Assembly (NCBI RefSeq): GCF_002379585.1
Contig: NZ_DFUE01000040.1
Span: forward strand, 33,714-91,124
From: Pseudomonas sp. UBA4194
GTDB lineage: Bacteria; Pseudomonadota; Gammaproteobacteria; Pseudomonadales; Pseudomonadaceae
DNA length: 57,411 bases
Direction of reading: 5' to 3'
A program made the translations under genes and the position numbers. The notes under the pieces were generated by a model. That model had not been told where the DNA came from. It did no database searches and saw only the letters and a program-made list of their open reading frames with translations. Of this stretch, positions 23,868 to 33,037 are shown piece by piece; position 1 is the stretch's first letter; each line of letters opens with the position of its first letter.

Positions 23868-25115
23868 CTATAGGGGGGGCGCGGCGAATTCGATGCGCTC
23901 GGGGATGCGGTTCATCAGAACCTTGCCCGCGCGGATGGACACCCGTGCCTTGGCTTGCTGGCGCACGGCTTCGTAGTCGCTGTCGGCACCCAGAATCACC
24001 AGGTTCGCCGGCCGTCCCACGGCGATGCCGTAGCCCTCGCCCAGGTTCAGGGTGCGGGCGCTGTGATCGGTGACCAGGTCCAGACAGCGTTGCAGGTCAT
24101 CGAAGCCCATCATGTGACAGATATGCAGGCCAGCGTCCAGCACCCGCAGGATGTTGCCGTTCCCCAAGGGATACCAGGGGTCCTTGATCGAATCCTGGCC
24201 AAAGCAGACGTTGAGGCCGGCCCGGTCCAGCTCGGCTACGCGGGTGACGCCCCGGCGCTTGGGAAAGGTGTCGAAACGCCCCTGCAGGTGAATGCTTTCG
24301 GTAGGGCAGGAGACGAAGTTGATGCCCGACTGCTTGAGCAGGCGAAACAGTTTCGAACAGTAGGCGTTGTCGTAGGAACCCATCGCGGTGGTGTGACTGG
24401 CCGTTACCCGGTCGCCCATGCCGCGTACGCGAGCCTGCTCGGCCAGCACTTCGAGAAAGCGCGAGTGAGGGTCGTCGGTTTCGTCGCAATGCACATCCAC
24501 CAGGCAGCCCGTGCGCTCGGCCAGGTCCATGAGGAACGCGATCGAGCTGACCCCTTGCTCGCGGGTGTTCTCGAAATGCGGAATGCCGCCCACTACATCG
24601 GCGCCCATGGCCACGGCGCGCTCCATGAGTTCGCGGCCGCCGTGGTACGACTCGATGCCTTCCTGGGGAAACGCGACGATCTGCAGGTCGATCAGGTGGC
24701 GCGCTTCTTCGCGCACTTCCAGCATCGCCTTGAGCGCCCCCAGGGTCGGGTCGGTGACGTCGATGTGGGTGCGCACGTGCTGGATGCCGTGCTCGGCGAG
24801 CATACGAATGGTGGTATGGGCGCGCTGCTTGGTATCGTCGTGGGTGATGGTTTCCTTGCGCTGCCCCCAGCGCTCGATGCCCTCGAACAGGGTGCCGCTC
24901 ATGTTCCACTGCGGGTCGCCTGCGGTCAGCGTCGCGTCCAGGTGGATATGGGGTTCTACCAGCGGTGGAATCAGCAGTTGGCCGCCGGCATCGATATCGC
25001 CGTCAGTGGCGGTGACGCGGGCGGCCTGGAGATGGATGGCGGCAATGATCGGACCGTCGCAGACGACGGTGTGCAGCCCGGGGACTTTTCGCAAGGTGGC
25101 GTTGATGATGTTCAT
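23868..25115 (-). CDS. Cytosine-deaminase-family amidohydrolase, predicted 5-methylcytosine deaminase
   Basis: A 415-residue amidohydrolase closely resembling E. coli CodA, aligning with a constant offset of -5. Metal ligands H56 and H58 (VEPHIHLD), H209 and D308; Q151, E212 (HCDETDD) and H241 (ASHTTAMGSY) are all kept. The residue matching CodA Asp314 is Ser309 (FGQDSIKDPWYPLG). In CodA that Asp discriminates against 5-substituted pyrimidines, and homologues lacking it have been shown to deaminate 5-methylcytosine to thymine. Hence 5-methylcytosine is the likely substrate here, with cytosine as an alternative. The start at 25115 (MNIINATL) follows AGGAC. No codB-like permease is adjacent. 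Confidence 0.88.
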   Translation of the reverse strand: MNIINATLRKVPGLHTVVCDGPIIAAIHLQAARVTATDGDIDAGGQLLIPPLVEPHIHLDATLTAGDPQWNMSGTLFEGIERWGQRKETITHDDTKQRAHTTIRMLAEHGIQHVRTHIDVTDPTLGALKAMLEVREEARHLIDLQIVAFPQEGIESYHGGRELMERAVAMGADVVGGIPHFENTREQGVSSIAFLMDLAERTGCLVDVHCDETDDPHSRFLEVLAEQARVRGMGDRVTASHTTAMGSYDNAYCSKLFRLLKQSGINFVSCPTESIHLQGRFDTFPKRRGVTRVAELDRAGLNVCFGQDSIKDPWYPLGNGNILRVLDAGLHICHMMGFDDLQRCLDLVTDHSARTLNLGEGYGIAVGRPANLVILGADSDYEAVRQQAKARVSIRAGKVLMNRIPERIEFAAPPL

Positions 25116-25185
25116 GCAAGGTCCTGTTCCGAGGTCGGGATGGACCGATCTTGCCATAAACCCGCAACGCGCACATCGCGCACGG

Positions 25186-25998
25186 TCAGCTCAGTTGCAA
25201 CCAGATCGGCGCGTGGTCCGAGGGCTTTTCCATGGCGCGCAGGTCGTAATCCACGCCCGCGGCCTGAACCCGCGGCAGCAGGCCGGTGGAGGCCATGATC
25301 AGGTCGATGCGCAGGCCGCGCTTGGGTTCGTCTTCGAAACCGCGGCTGCGGTAGTCGAACCAACTGAAGCGGTCGGCCACGTCCGGGTGCAGGTGGCGGA
25401 AGCTGTCTACCAGGCCCCACCCCTTCAAACGTTCCATCCACTCGCGTTCCTCGGGCAGGAAGCTGCACTTGCCGGTTTTCAGCCAGCGCTTGGCGTTGTC
25501 GGGGCCGATACCGATGTCGCAATCCTGGGGGGAGATGTTCACGTCGCCCATCACCACGAGGGCCTGGTCCTGGCTGAACTGGTTTTCCAGCAGCGCTTGC
25601 AGGTCGCTGTAGAAGCGTTGCTTGGCCGGGAACTTGGTGGGGTGGTCACGGCTTTCGCCCTGGGGGAAGTAACCGTTCATGATGGTCACCGGCTGGCCAT
25701 TGGCATCGGCAAAGGTGCCCCAGATGAAGCGACGCTGGGCGTCTTCTTCGTCGGTGCTGAAGCCTTTGTGAATGCTCAACGGTTTGGCGCGCGACAGCAG
25801 CGCCACGCCGTAGTGACCTTTCTGGCCGTGGTAGTGCACTTCATAGCCCAGGGCCTGTACGTCGGCGAGGGGGAACTGGTCGTCCGACACCTTGGTTTCC
25901 TGCAGGCCGATCACATCCGGCTGGTGCTTCTCGATCAGCGCCGCCAGTTGATGGGGGCGTGCACGCAAGCCGTTGATGTTGAACGAGACGATTTTCAT
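25186..25998 (-). CDS. xthA: Exodeoxyribonuclease III
   Basis: A 270-residue AP endonuclease and 3'-5' exonuclease of the ExoIII family, acting in base-excision repair. Motifs: N-terminal MKIVSFNINGLRAR, catalytic LQETK with E34, GYFPQGESR, VVMGDVNISPQDCDIG, RIDLIMAS and the terminal SDHAPIW with catalytic H262. Length matches E. coli XthA (268). The start at 25998 is at the conserved MKIVSFN; a six-residue extension is possible but unlike the family. It is upstream of the deaminase gene on the same strand with about 70 bp between. Confidence 0.95.
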   Translation of the reverse strand: MKIVSFNINGLRARPHQLAALIEKHQPDVIGLQETKVSDDQFPLADVQALGYEVHYHGQKGHYGVALLSRAKPLSIHKGFSTDEEDAQRRFIWGTFADANGQPVTIMNGYFPQGESRDHPTKFPAKQRFYSDLQALLENQFSQDQALVVMGDVNISPQDCDIGIGPDNAKRWLKTGKCSFLPEEREWMERLKGWGLVDSFRHLHPDVADRFSWFDYRSRGFEDEPKRGLRIDLIMASTGLLPRVQAAGVDYDLRAMEKPSDHAPIWLQLS

Positions 25999-26080
25999 GG
26001 TCGCGGGTCCTGGCAAAAGCGCGATGCTAACGGAGTGGGGGGCCGGGGGCCAGCCTGATGTGGTGTGTCAACGCCGGCCC

Positions 26081-26250
26081 CTCGCGGGCAGAGCCCGCTC
26101 CCACACCAGATCTGCGTGTAACCTGAATATTCCGACTGACACTCCCCCTGTAGGAGCAGGCTCTGCCCACAAAATGGCCAACCCTGACACCCCACACCCC
26201 CGGCCCCACCCCCAATCCTGTAGGAGCGGGCTCTGCCCGCGAAGGGCCGG
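26081..26250. repeat. Three family B REPs
   Basis: Units at 26081-26105 (CTCGCGGGCAGAGCCCGCTC then CCACA), 26149-26171 (TGTAGGAGCAGGCTCTGCCC then ACA) and 26219-26250 (TGTAGGAGCGGGCTCTGCCC then GCGA). The first is inverted relative to the other two, so it forms a REPIN-like pair with one of them. They fill the spacer between divergent xthA and the GNAT gene. Confidence 0.8.
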
Positions 26251-26324
26251 CACTACCAACGGAACCCTCATCGACCGTCACCGTCCATTGTGTACCCTGC
26301 ATGACTTGCACAAGGATCGCCGCA

Positions 26325-26990
26325 ATGCCTCATACCCAGACCACCGCTGCAGAAGTTCGTCAGCTCGATGGTGGTTACGCCCGCGAGACCCGCGCGCTGC
26401 TGTACCAGACCTATATGCTGGACCCCACCTTTGCCTACCTGTTCGAAGCCCAGCGCCCCGGTTTCGAACGGCGCGTACGCTCCACCGTGCGCCAACTGGT
26501 CAATCAGCATTTTCTTCAGGACCAACCCGCACTGGGCCTGTTCGTCGATGATCGCCTGGCTGCCGTGGCCCTGATCGCCCCGCCCCAACGCCGCCTCGGC
26601 ATTACCGAAAGCTGGGCCTGGCAGTGGCGGATGATGTTGGGCACCGGTGTGGATGGCACCCGGCGCTACCTCGACTACCACCACGCCGTGCAAGCCTGCC
26701 TGCCGTCCGACGCGGTACACGTACTGCCGTTGATGGGCTTGCATCCAGAGTTCAAGACCCAGGCCATGGCTGAACAGCTGCTCACCGCAGTCCACAACTG
26801 GTGTGCCCAGGACCTCAGCTCCGAAGGCGTAGTGCTGGACACCGGCAACCCCGAATACCTGCACTTCTTCCAGCGCCAGGGCTACACCCAGATTGGCGAA
26901 GTGCCTCTTGGCCCGGTAATCGAACACGTGTTCTTTCACCCCAATCCTGAAACGCTGGGTTACAGCGCACCGTTGAATTTGAACGGTTAA
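26325..26990 (+). CDS. GNAT-family N-acetyltransferase
   Basis: A 221-residue protein with the GNAT layout: an N-terminal strand-helix (TRALLYQTYMLDPTFAYLFEA), a central beta strand LGLFVDDRLAAVALIAPPQ, the acetyl-CoA region HVLPLMGLHPEFKTQAMAEQLL in place of a canonical Q/R-x-x-G-x-G/A loop, and a C-terminal VVLDTGNPEYLHFFQRQGYTQIG where Asn and a Tyr/Phe usually sit. The acceptor is unknown. The start at 26325 is chosen for AAGGA 8 nt upstream. It precedes tamA by 50 bp and may be cotranscribed. Confidence 0.75.
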   Translation: MPHTQTTAAEVRQLDGGYARETRALLYQTYMLDPTFAYLFEAQRPGFERRVRSTVRQLVNQHFLQDQPALGLFVDDRLAAVALIAPPQRRLGITESWAWQWRMMLGTGVDGTRRYLDYHHAVQACLPSDAVHVLPLMGLHPEFKTQAMAEQLLTAVHNWCAQDLSSEGVVLDTGNPEYLHFFQRQGYTQIGEVPLGPVIEHVFFHPNPETLGYSAPLNLNG

Positions 26991-27040
26991 TGTCGCTGGC
27001 AAGGTCCAAATCGACACACTCGCCGTGATAGCATCCGCCT

Positions 27041-28768
27041 ATGAAATATTCAGGACGATTGGCCGGCAGCCTGACGCTGCTGGTCGCAAGCATGGCGGCC
27101 CAGGCACAGAGTGTGCTCGATGTGCGCGTCACCCCCGCCAATTCCGAGCTCAAGGCAAATGTCGAGGGCTACATAGGCAGCCTTGGCGATCGCAACGAGG
27201 AGGCCCTGTTGCGGTTCAGTCGCGGTGCCGAGGAGCAAGCCCAGAAAGCCGCGCAGGCGCTGGGCTACTACCAGGCCAGGATCGACAGTGAGGTACAGCC
27301 GGGCGAATCGCCGCGGCTGCTGCTGAAGATCGAACCCGGGGAGCCCATTCACCTGCGCAACGTCACCGTGCGTGTCGAAGGCCCGGCCACCGAGCTCAAG
27401 GCTTTCAGGGTGCCCAAGAGCACTGCACTGGCACCCGGCGCGGTGCTCAATCACGGTCATTACGAAGATGCCAAGCGTCTGATCCAGAACCAGGCCTCGC
27501 GCTACGGCTTCTTCTCCGGCACCTTCAGCAAACAGCGTCTGGCGATCGATCCGCAGGCCGGCGTGGCCGACATCGAACTGGTCTACAACAGTGGCCCGCG
27601 CTACAAGCTGGGCAAGGTCCACTTCGAAGGCGACACCCCGTTCGATGACGAACTGCTGCAGCGCATGGTGCCGTTCAACGAAGACACCCCCTACGATTCG
27701 GAACTGGTGGCAGAACTCAACCAGGCCCTGCAATCGAGCGGCTACTTCGAAGGCGTGCGTGTCGACGCGGCGCCCACCGCCGCTGCCCAGCGGGTGATTC
27801 CGGTGGAGGTGCAACTGACTACCCGCAAGCCCCGTACCATGGGCCTGGGGCTGGGCTTCTCCACGGACGTCGGCCCGCGCGGCAAAGCCAACTGGACCCG
27901 TCACTGGGTCAATCCACAGGGCCACAGCTACGGCGCCGAAATGGAGTTGTCCGCTCCCCGGCAGAACGTCGGGCTGTGGTACGACGTGCCTCTGGATCCT
28001 CCGCTGACCGACAAGCTGCGCTGGGCTGGCGGCTATCAGTACGAAGAAATCGCCGATACCGACAGCCTGAGCAAACTGCTTACCTTCGGCCCCGAATGGC
28101 ACAGCAAGTTGCCCAGCGGTTGGCAACGGGTGATTTCGTTGAAATGGCAGCGGGAAGAGTATCGCCTGGGCGATGACTCCGGGCTCAGTACCCTGTTGAT
28201 GCCGGGCATCAGCTACAGCTACCTCAAGAGCGACAACAAGGTCGATCCGCACAATGGTTATCGACTGCAGTTCGACGCCCAGGTGGCCAAGGAAGGGTTG
28301 TTGTCCGACACCAACCTGTTGCATGGCAACGTATTGCTCAAGGGCTTGACCACCGTGGCGCAGAACCACCGTTTTCTGGGGCGCGTGCAGTTTGGCGGCA
28401 GCGCGACCAATGGCTACAAATCGATTCCACCGTCGCTGCGCTTCTTCGCGGGCGGCGATCAGAGCGTACGCGGCTACGACTATCAGACATTGTCCCCGGA
28501 AAACGCCGATGGCGATCGGGTAGGCGGCCGTTACATGGTCGCCGGCAGTGTCGAGTACCAATACTCCATCGCCGAGAAATGGCGGGTAGCGACCTTCATC
28601 GACAAGGGCAACTCGTTCAACGACCTCAAGCTGCCGAGCCTGAAGACCGGTGTCGGGGTAGGGGTGCGATGGGTCTCGCCGGTGGGGCCGATCCGTCTCG
28701 ACCTGGCCCACGCAATGGACGATGACGGTGGCGTGCGCCTGCACTTTTCCATGGGGCCGGAACTGTGA
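27041..28768 (+). CDS. tamA: Translocation and assembly module outer-membrane protein TamA
   Basis: A 575-residue Omp85-family outer-membrane protein. A signal peptide (MKYSGRLAGSLTLLVASMAAQA) precedes three POTRA domains (about residues 25-265), visible as repeated beta-alpha-alpha-beta units such as GPRYKLGKVHFEGDTPFDDELLQRM. A C-terminal 16-strand barrel carries the Omp85 RGY motif (GGDQSVRGYDYQ) and ends in a beta strand HFSMGPEL. With TamB it aids insertion of outer-membrane proteins and lipid homeostasis. Its stop overlaps the GTG start of tamB by 4 bp. Confidence 0.93.
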   Translation: MKYSGRLAGSLTLLVASMAAQAQSVLDVRVTPANSELKANVEGYIGSLGDRNEEALLRFSRGAEEQAQKAAQALGYYQARIDSEVQPGESPRLLLKIEPGEPIHLRNVTVRVEGPATELKAFRVPKSTALAPGAVLNHGHYEDAKRLIQNQASRYGFFSGTFSKQRLAIDPQAGVADIELVYNSGPRYKLGKVHFEGDTPFDDELLQRMVPFNEDTPYDSELVAELNQALQSSGYFEGVRVDAAPTAAAQRVIPVEVQLTTRKPRTMGLGLGFSTDVGPRGKANWTRHWVNPQGHSYGAEMELSAPRQNVGLWYDVPLDPPLTDKLRWAGGYQYEEIADTDSLSKLLTFGPEWHSKLPSGWQRVISLKWQREEYRLGDDSGLSTLLMPGISYSYLKSDNKVDPHNGYRLQFDAQVAKEGLLSDTNLLHGNVLLKGLTTVAQNHRFLGRVQFGGSATNGYKSIPPSLRFFAGGDQSVRGYDYQTLSPENADGDRVGGRYMVAGSVEYQYSIAEKWRVATFIDKGNSFNDLKLPSLKTGVGVGVRWVSPVGPIRLDLAHAMDDDGGVRLHFSMGPEL

Positions 28769-31700
28769 AGCCTGGCGTGAAGAAGGGTTTGAAAATCGGT
28801 TTGGCAGTGCTGTCGGGCCTGGTCATTCTATTGGTTGCCGGGATCGGTCTGGTGCTGGGTACCGAGTCCGGCAGCCGCTGGGCGCTGGCGCGTGTGCCGG
28901 GGCTGAGCGTGGAAAACTTCCACGGCAAGATCGGCGGCCATTGGCGCGCCGACCGCCTGGTTTGGCAGCAGGACGCCACTCGCGTCGAGGTGCTGGCGCC
29001 GGAGTTCGACTGGTCGCCAGGCTGCCTGCTGCGCATGACCCTGTGCATCGATACGTTGCACAGTGGTGCCGTGAGCCTTCAATTGCCCGCCGCCGAGGCT
29101 GACCAGAGCAGCGGCCCGATCACATTGCCGCAACTGCAGTTGCCTGTGGCCATCGAGCTGGGCGACATCCAGATCGCCAGCGTGCAACTGGATGGCGTCG
29201 AACAGCTCAAGGGGCTGCAACTGGCTGCCCACTGGACCGCCGCTGGCCTGAAAATCGACAAGGCCAGTCTGCAGCGCGATGACCTTTCCCTGGAACTTAC
29301 CGGGACCCTGCGCCCCGACGGCCAGTGGCCAATGGACGTCAGTGCTCACGTGCAACTGCCCGAAGTGGATCAGAAGCCCTGGAGCCTGGACCTGGTCGCC
29401 AAAGGTGATCTGTTGGCAACGCTGAACCTGCAAGGCCAAAGCCAGGGCTACCTGGAAGGTCTGGTCAGCGGTGAACTGCAACCGCTGGCCGAGCATTTGC
29501 CGGCCCAGCTGCGGATCACCAGTGATGCCTTCAAACCCGGCGCGGATCTGCCTGATACCTTGGCCTTCAATCAACTGGAACTGCTGGCCAAGGGTGATCT
29601 GCAGGCTGGCTACGCCATCGACGGCCACGCCAGCCTGCCCGCCGAGCAGGCACCGATGAACCTGCTGCTCAAGGGGCGTGTGGATGCCAAGGGCGCCATC
29701 ATCGAAACCCTCGATATTGCCGCCAGCGATGCCCAGCATCTGAAGGTGAGCGGCAGCCTGGACTGGCAGACCGGACTAGGGGCCGACGCCAGGCTCGACT
29801 GGTTGGACTTTCCCTGGCACCGGCTGTACCCGGTGATCGAGGAACCCCAGGTCAAGGTTCAACGGTTCAAGGCTGAAGTCAGCTATCGCGACGGCAAATA
29901 TCTGGGCAACTTCAACGGTGCTTTCGATGGCCCGGCTGGAGCCTTCACCTTGCTCAGCCCGTTCAGCGGCGACCTGGGTCAGGTGTTCCTGCCGCAGCTG
30001 GAGCTGGTAGCGGGGCAGGGCAAGGCCAGCGGGCATTTGAACCTGCAGTTTGCCGATGGCATTGCCTGGGACACCGCGCTCGACCTCAGCGCCATCGATC
30101 CGGCCTACTGGGTTGCGCAGATGCCCGGCAGCCTGGCCGGGCCGTTGCGCAGTAAAGGCAGTTACAAGAATGAACAGTTGAACCTGGACGCCGACCTCGA
30201 TCTCAAGGGGCGCTTGCGGGGCCAACCTGCGGTGCTCCAGGCCAAGGCCCAGGGTGCCGGGCAGCGCTGGACGCTCGGCAACCTCGACGTACGCCTGGGC
30301 GACAACCGCATCAATGGCAGCGGCAGTCTGCAACAACGCCTGGCCGGCGCGCTGGATCTGAACCTGGCGCGCCTGGGTCAGCTGTGGCCAGGGCTGCAAG
30401 GGCAAGTCAAGGGCCAGCTGCAACTGGCAGGTACGTTGCAGGCGCCTCAGGGCCAACTGCAGTTGCGCGGACATCAAGTGGCCCTGGACGCCAACCGCAT
30501 TCAGGGCCTAACCCTGGATGCCGCTGTCGATGCCCAGCAACGCGGCACCCTCGCCCTGAGTGCAAGCGGGATCCGAGCCGGTGAGACCGAACTCGGTACC
30601 TTGACCGCCAAGGGGCAGGGCGACGTCAAGCGTCAGCAGCTGCAACTGGGACTCAAGGGCCCGACGGCCAATCTGGCGTTGGGCCTGGACGGCAGCCTGG
30701 ATCAGGGTAACTGGCGTGGTCGTCTGGCCAGCGGTGATGTCCAGGTCGGTGGCCAGGACTGGCGCCTACAGGGCCCAGCCAGGCTTGAATACCTTGCCAA
30801 TGGGCAGATCAACTTCGGTGCGCACTGCTGGCGGTCGGGTCAGGCCAGTCTGTGCGGCGAAGACCAGCGGCTGGCGCCCCAGCCGCGCCTGCGCTACCAC
30901 CTCAAGCAGTTCGAGCTGCAAAGTCTGGCCCAATTCATGCCCAAGGATTTTGCCTGGCAAGGTTTGCTCAACGCCGATGTCTCGGTGGACATCCCGGCCG
31001 CAGGGCCCAGTGGTCAGGTGGTCATCGATGCCGGCAATGGCACCCTGCGTGCACGCAGCAACGATCAGTGGGTGGACTTCCCCTACCAGACTCTGCGTCT
31101 GACCAGCAAACTGACCCCAAGCCGCATCGACACCGAGCTGGATTTTCGCGGTAACCGCCTGGGTGAGTTGCAGGTGAGCACCCAGATCAATCCGCTGCCG
31201 GCCAATAAACCCATCACCGGCAGTTTCCGACTCAACGGCCTGGACCTGTCGGTGGCCAGACCGTTTGCGCCCATGGTCGAAACCCTTGCCGGACGCCTGG
31301 ATGGCAGCGGCCAGATCAGCGGCGGCCTGCTGGCACCTCAGGTCAATGGCACGGTCAACCTGAGCGGCGGTGAAGTGTCCGGCGCCGAGCTGCCCACCAC
31401 GCTGGAGGCACTGCAGGTGCAGGCGCAGATCGCCGGTGAAAGCGTGCAGCTGCAGGGCAGCTGGAAGAGCGGCAGCAGCGGCCAGGGTTCGTTGGCGGGC
31501 ACCATCGGCTGGGCCAATGCGCTGGACGTGGATGTGCAGCTCAAGGGCAGCCGACTGCCGATCAACGTGGAGCCCTATGCCACTCTGGAAGCCGCACCGG
31601 ATTTGAGCATCAAGATGAATGGCGAGCGGCTGGCGGTGGCTGGGAAGGTGTTCATTCCCAAGGGCGCTATCGTCATTCGTGAGTTGCCGCCGTCTACCGT

Positions 31701-32451
31701 CAAGCTGTCCGATGACGCGGTGATCGTGGGTAACCAGACCGAAGAAGGCAAGACACCGCTGCCGATGGCCATGGATATCGATGTCGAGGTTGGGCAGGAG
31801 AAACTCAGCTTCACTGGCTTTGGTCTGACCGCCAATCTGGCAGGGCATGTGCACATCGGCGACAACATGGATACCCGTGGCGAACTGGCGCTCAAGGACG
31901 GCCGCTACGCCGCCTATGGCCAGCGGCTGACCATTCGCCGCGCGCGTCTGCTGTTCGCCGGGCCCATCGACCAGCCTTACCTGGACATCGAGGCGATTCG
32001 TACCACCGACGATGTGATCGCTGGTATTCGCTTGACCGGCAACGCCGAGCAACCTACCAGTGAAGTGTTCTCGGAGCCGACCATGAGCCAGGAGCAGGCA
32101 TTGTCGTACCTGGTGCTCGGACGCCCCTTGGGTAATAACGGTGAGGATAATAACGTGTTGGCGCAAGCGGCCCTGGGGTTGGGGCTCATGGGCAGTTCCG
32201 GTGTCACCAGCAAACTGGCGACTGACCTGGGCATCCAGGATTTTCAGCTGGATACCCAGGGCAGTGGCGATGCCACCAGTGTCGTCGCCAGCGGCAACCT
32301 GTCGGAGAAACTCAGCCTGCGTTACGGCGTTGGCGTGTTCGAGCCCGCCAACACCATTGCGCTGCGCTATCTGTTGAGCAAGCGGCTGTACCTGGAAGTT
32401 GCCAGCGGCGTAGCCAGCTCACTGGACTTGTTCTACAAGCGCGATTTCTGA
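28765..32451 (+). CDS. tamB: Translocation and assembly module inner-membrane protein TamB
   Basis: A 1228-residue AsmA-like bridging protein. One N-terminal transmembrane anchor (LAVLSGLVILLVAGIGLVLG, about residues 13-32) is followed by a long periplasmic beta-groove of repeating strands and the C-terminal DUF490/TamB domain, from about residue 880, with PKGAIVIRELPPSTVKLSDD and EAIRTTDDVIAGIRLTGNA. It ends in a terminal Phe (YKRDF), as usual for TamB. It spans the periplasm and contacts TamA POTRA domains; recent work on the family favours phospholipid transport. GTG start 28765 overlaps the tamA stop. Confidence 0.93.
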   Translation: MKPGVKKGLKIGLAVLSGLVILLVAGIGLVLGTESGSRWALARVPGLSVENFHGKIGGHWRADRLVWQQDATRVEVLAPEFDWSPGCLLRMTLCIDTLHSGAVSLQLPAAEADQSSGPITLPQLQLPVAIELGDIQIASVQLDGVEQLKGLQLAAHWTAAGLKIDKASLQRDDLSLELTGTLRPDGQWPMDVSAHVQLPEVDQKPWSLDLVAKGDLLATLNLQGQSQGYLEGLVSGELQPLAEHLPAQLRITSDAFKPGADLPDTLAFNQLELLAKGDLQAGYAIDGHASLPAEQAPMNLLLKGRVDAKGAIIETLDIAASDAQHLKVSGSLDWQTGLGADARLDWLDFPWHRLYPVIEEPQVKVQRFKAEVSYRDGKYLGNFNGAFDGPAGAFTLLSPFSGDLGQVFLPQLELVAGQGKASGHLNLQFADGIAWDTALDLSAIDPAYWVAQMPGSLAGPLRSKGSYKNEQLNLDADLDLKGRLRGQPAVLQAKAQGAGQRWTLGNLDVRLGDNRINGSGSLQQRLAGALDLNLARLGQLWPGLQGQVKGQLQLAGTLQAPQGQLQLRGHQVALDANRIQGLTLDAAVDAQQRGTLALSASGIRAGETELGTLTAKGQGDVKRQQLQLGLKGPTANLALGLDGSLDQGNWRGRLASGDVQVGGQDWRLQGPARLEYLANGQINFGAHCWRSGQASLCGEDQRLAPQPRLRYHLKQFELQSLAQFMPKDFAWQGLLNADVSVDIPAAGPSGQVVIDAGNGTLRARSNDQWVDFPYQTLRLTSKLTPSRIDTELDFRGNRLGELQVSTQINPLPANKPITGSFRLNGLDLSVARPFAPMVETLAGRLDGSGQISGGLLAPQVNGTVNLSGGEVSGAELPTTLEALQVQAQIAGESVQLQGSWKSGSSGQGSLAGTIGWANALDVDVQLKGSRLPINVEPYATLEAAPDLSIKMNGERLAVAGKVFIPKGAIVIRELPPSTVKLSDDAVIVGNQTEEGKTPLPMAMDIDVEVGQEKLSFTGFGLTANLAGHVHIGDNMDTRGELALKDGRYAAYGQRLTIRRARLLFAGPIDQPYLDIEAIRTTDDVIAGIRLTGNAEQPTSEVFSEPTMSQEQALSYLVLGRPLGNNGEDNNVLAQAALGLGLMGSSGVTSKLATDLGIQDFQLDTQGSGDATSVVASGNLSEKLSLRYGVGVFEPANTIALRYLLSKRLYLEVASGVASSLDLFYKRDF

Positions 32452-32492
32452 CCGAAGTCAGCCCAGGGTGGGGCGCGGGGATGTGGCGCCGG

Positions 32493-32660
32493 TCAGCGGC
32501 TTTGCCAGCCGGGGCCGGGGCCGCCGTGTTGGCCGCCACCGCCACCGCCACCGTGGCCACCGCCACCACCATGACCGCCTCCGGGCGGCATGAACAACCA
32601 GCAGCCACTCAGGCTCAGGGTCAACAGAAGGGGAATCAGCAGGGTGATTCGACGAAGCAT
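32493..32660 (-). CDS. Small Gly/His-rich lipoprotein (55 aa)
   Basis: A 55-residue lipoprotein: signal peptide MLRRITLLIPLLLTLSLSGC with lipobox LSGC (Cys20), then a tail made almost only of Gly and His (GGGHGGGGGHGGGGGGGQHGG) ending PGPGWQSR. The mature part is about 35 residues. The His-Gly repeats could bind metal or form a flexible tether; no function is established. The start at 32660 is preferred over the longer frame because the signal peptide starts there and GAGG lies upstream. It is convergent with tamB. Confidence 0.65.
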   Translation of the reverse strand: MLRRITLLIPLLLTLSLSGCWLFMPPGGGHGGGGGHGGGGGGGQHGGPGPGWQSR

Positions 32661-32826
32661 TCGCAGGTCCTCATGATAATGAAACGCCAGCCCGTGTCGG
32701 GCAAATGCGCTGTAATATGAGACCGCACAATGGTCGAGGCATCCCGGTACATGGGTATGCGCTTGGCATGCACGAAGATACAAACCGGATACAAAGGCCG
32801 GTCAACATGAACGTCAGGAACGCAGA

Positions 32827-33018
32827 ATGACCCAAGCACAACGCATCAAATACTCCCTGCTGATTGCCATCGCCGTACTGCTCATCATGCTGGGCCTGTC
32901 GTGGCTGCAAACACAGGGCACCATCACCGAAAAAATGTTCCAGTACATCGCCATGGGCGTTGCGGTGTTGGTCGTGGTGATCAACGGTGTGATGCGGCGC
33001 AAGGTCAAACGCCCCTGA
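32827..33018 (+). CDS. Small two-span membrane protein (63 aa)
   Basis: A 63-residue protein with two hydrophobic segments (about residues 9-27, LLIAIAVLLIMLGLSWL, and 38-56, FQYIAMGVAVLVVVINGV) and a basic C-terminus (RRKVKRP). It is probably an inner-membrane hairpin with both ends in the cytoplasm. No family recognised. GGAACGCAGA before ATG 32827 is a modest ribosome-binding site. Divergent from the Gly/His lipoprotein gene. Confidence 0.65.
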   Translation: MTQAQRIKYSLLIAIAVLLIMLGLSWLQTQGTITEKMFQYIAMGVAVLVVVINGVMRRKVKRP

Positions 33019-33037
33019 GCCGCACCCTAGACCCGAT

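Noticed and set aside
27050..28744. Minus-strand ORF of 564 codons opposite tamA
   Set aside because: Mirrors tamA almost exactly; the tamA frame has POTRA and barrel motifs, this one has none.
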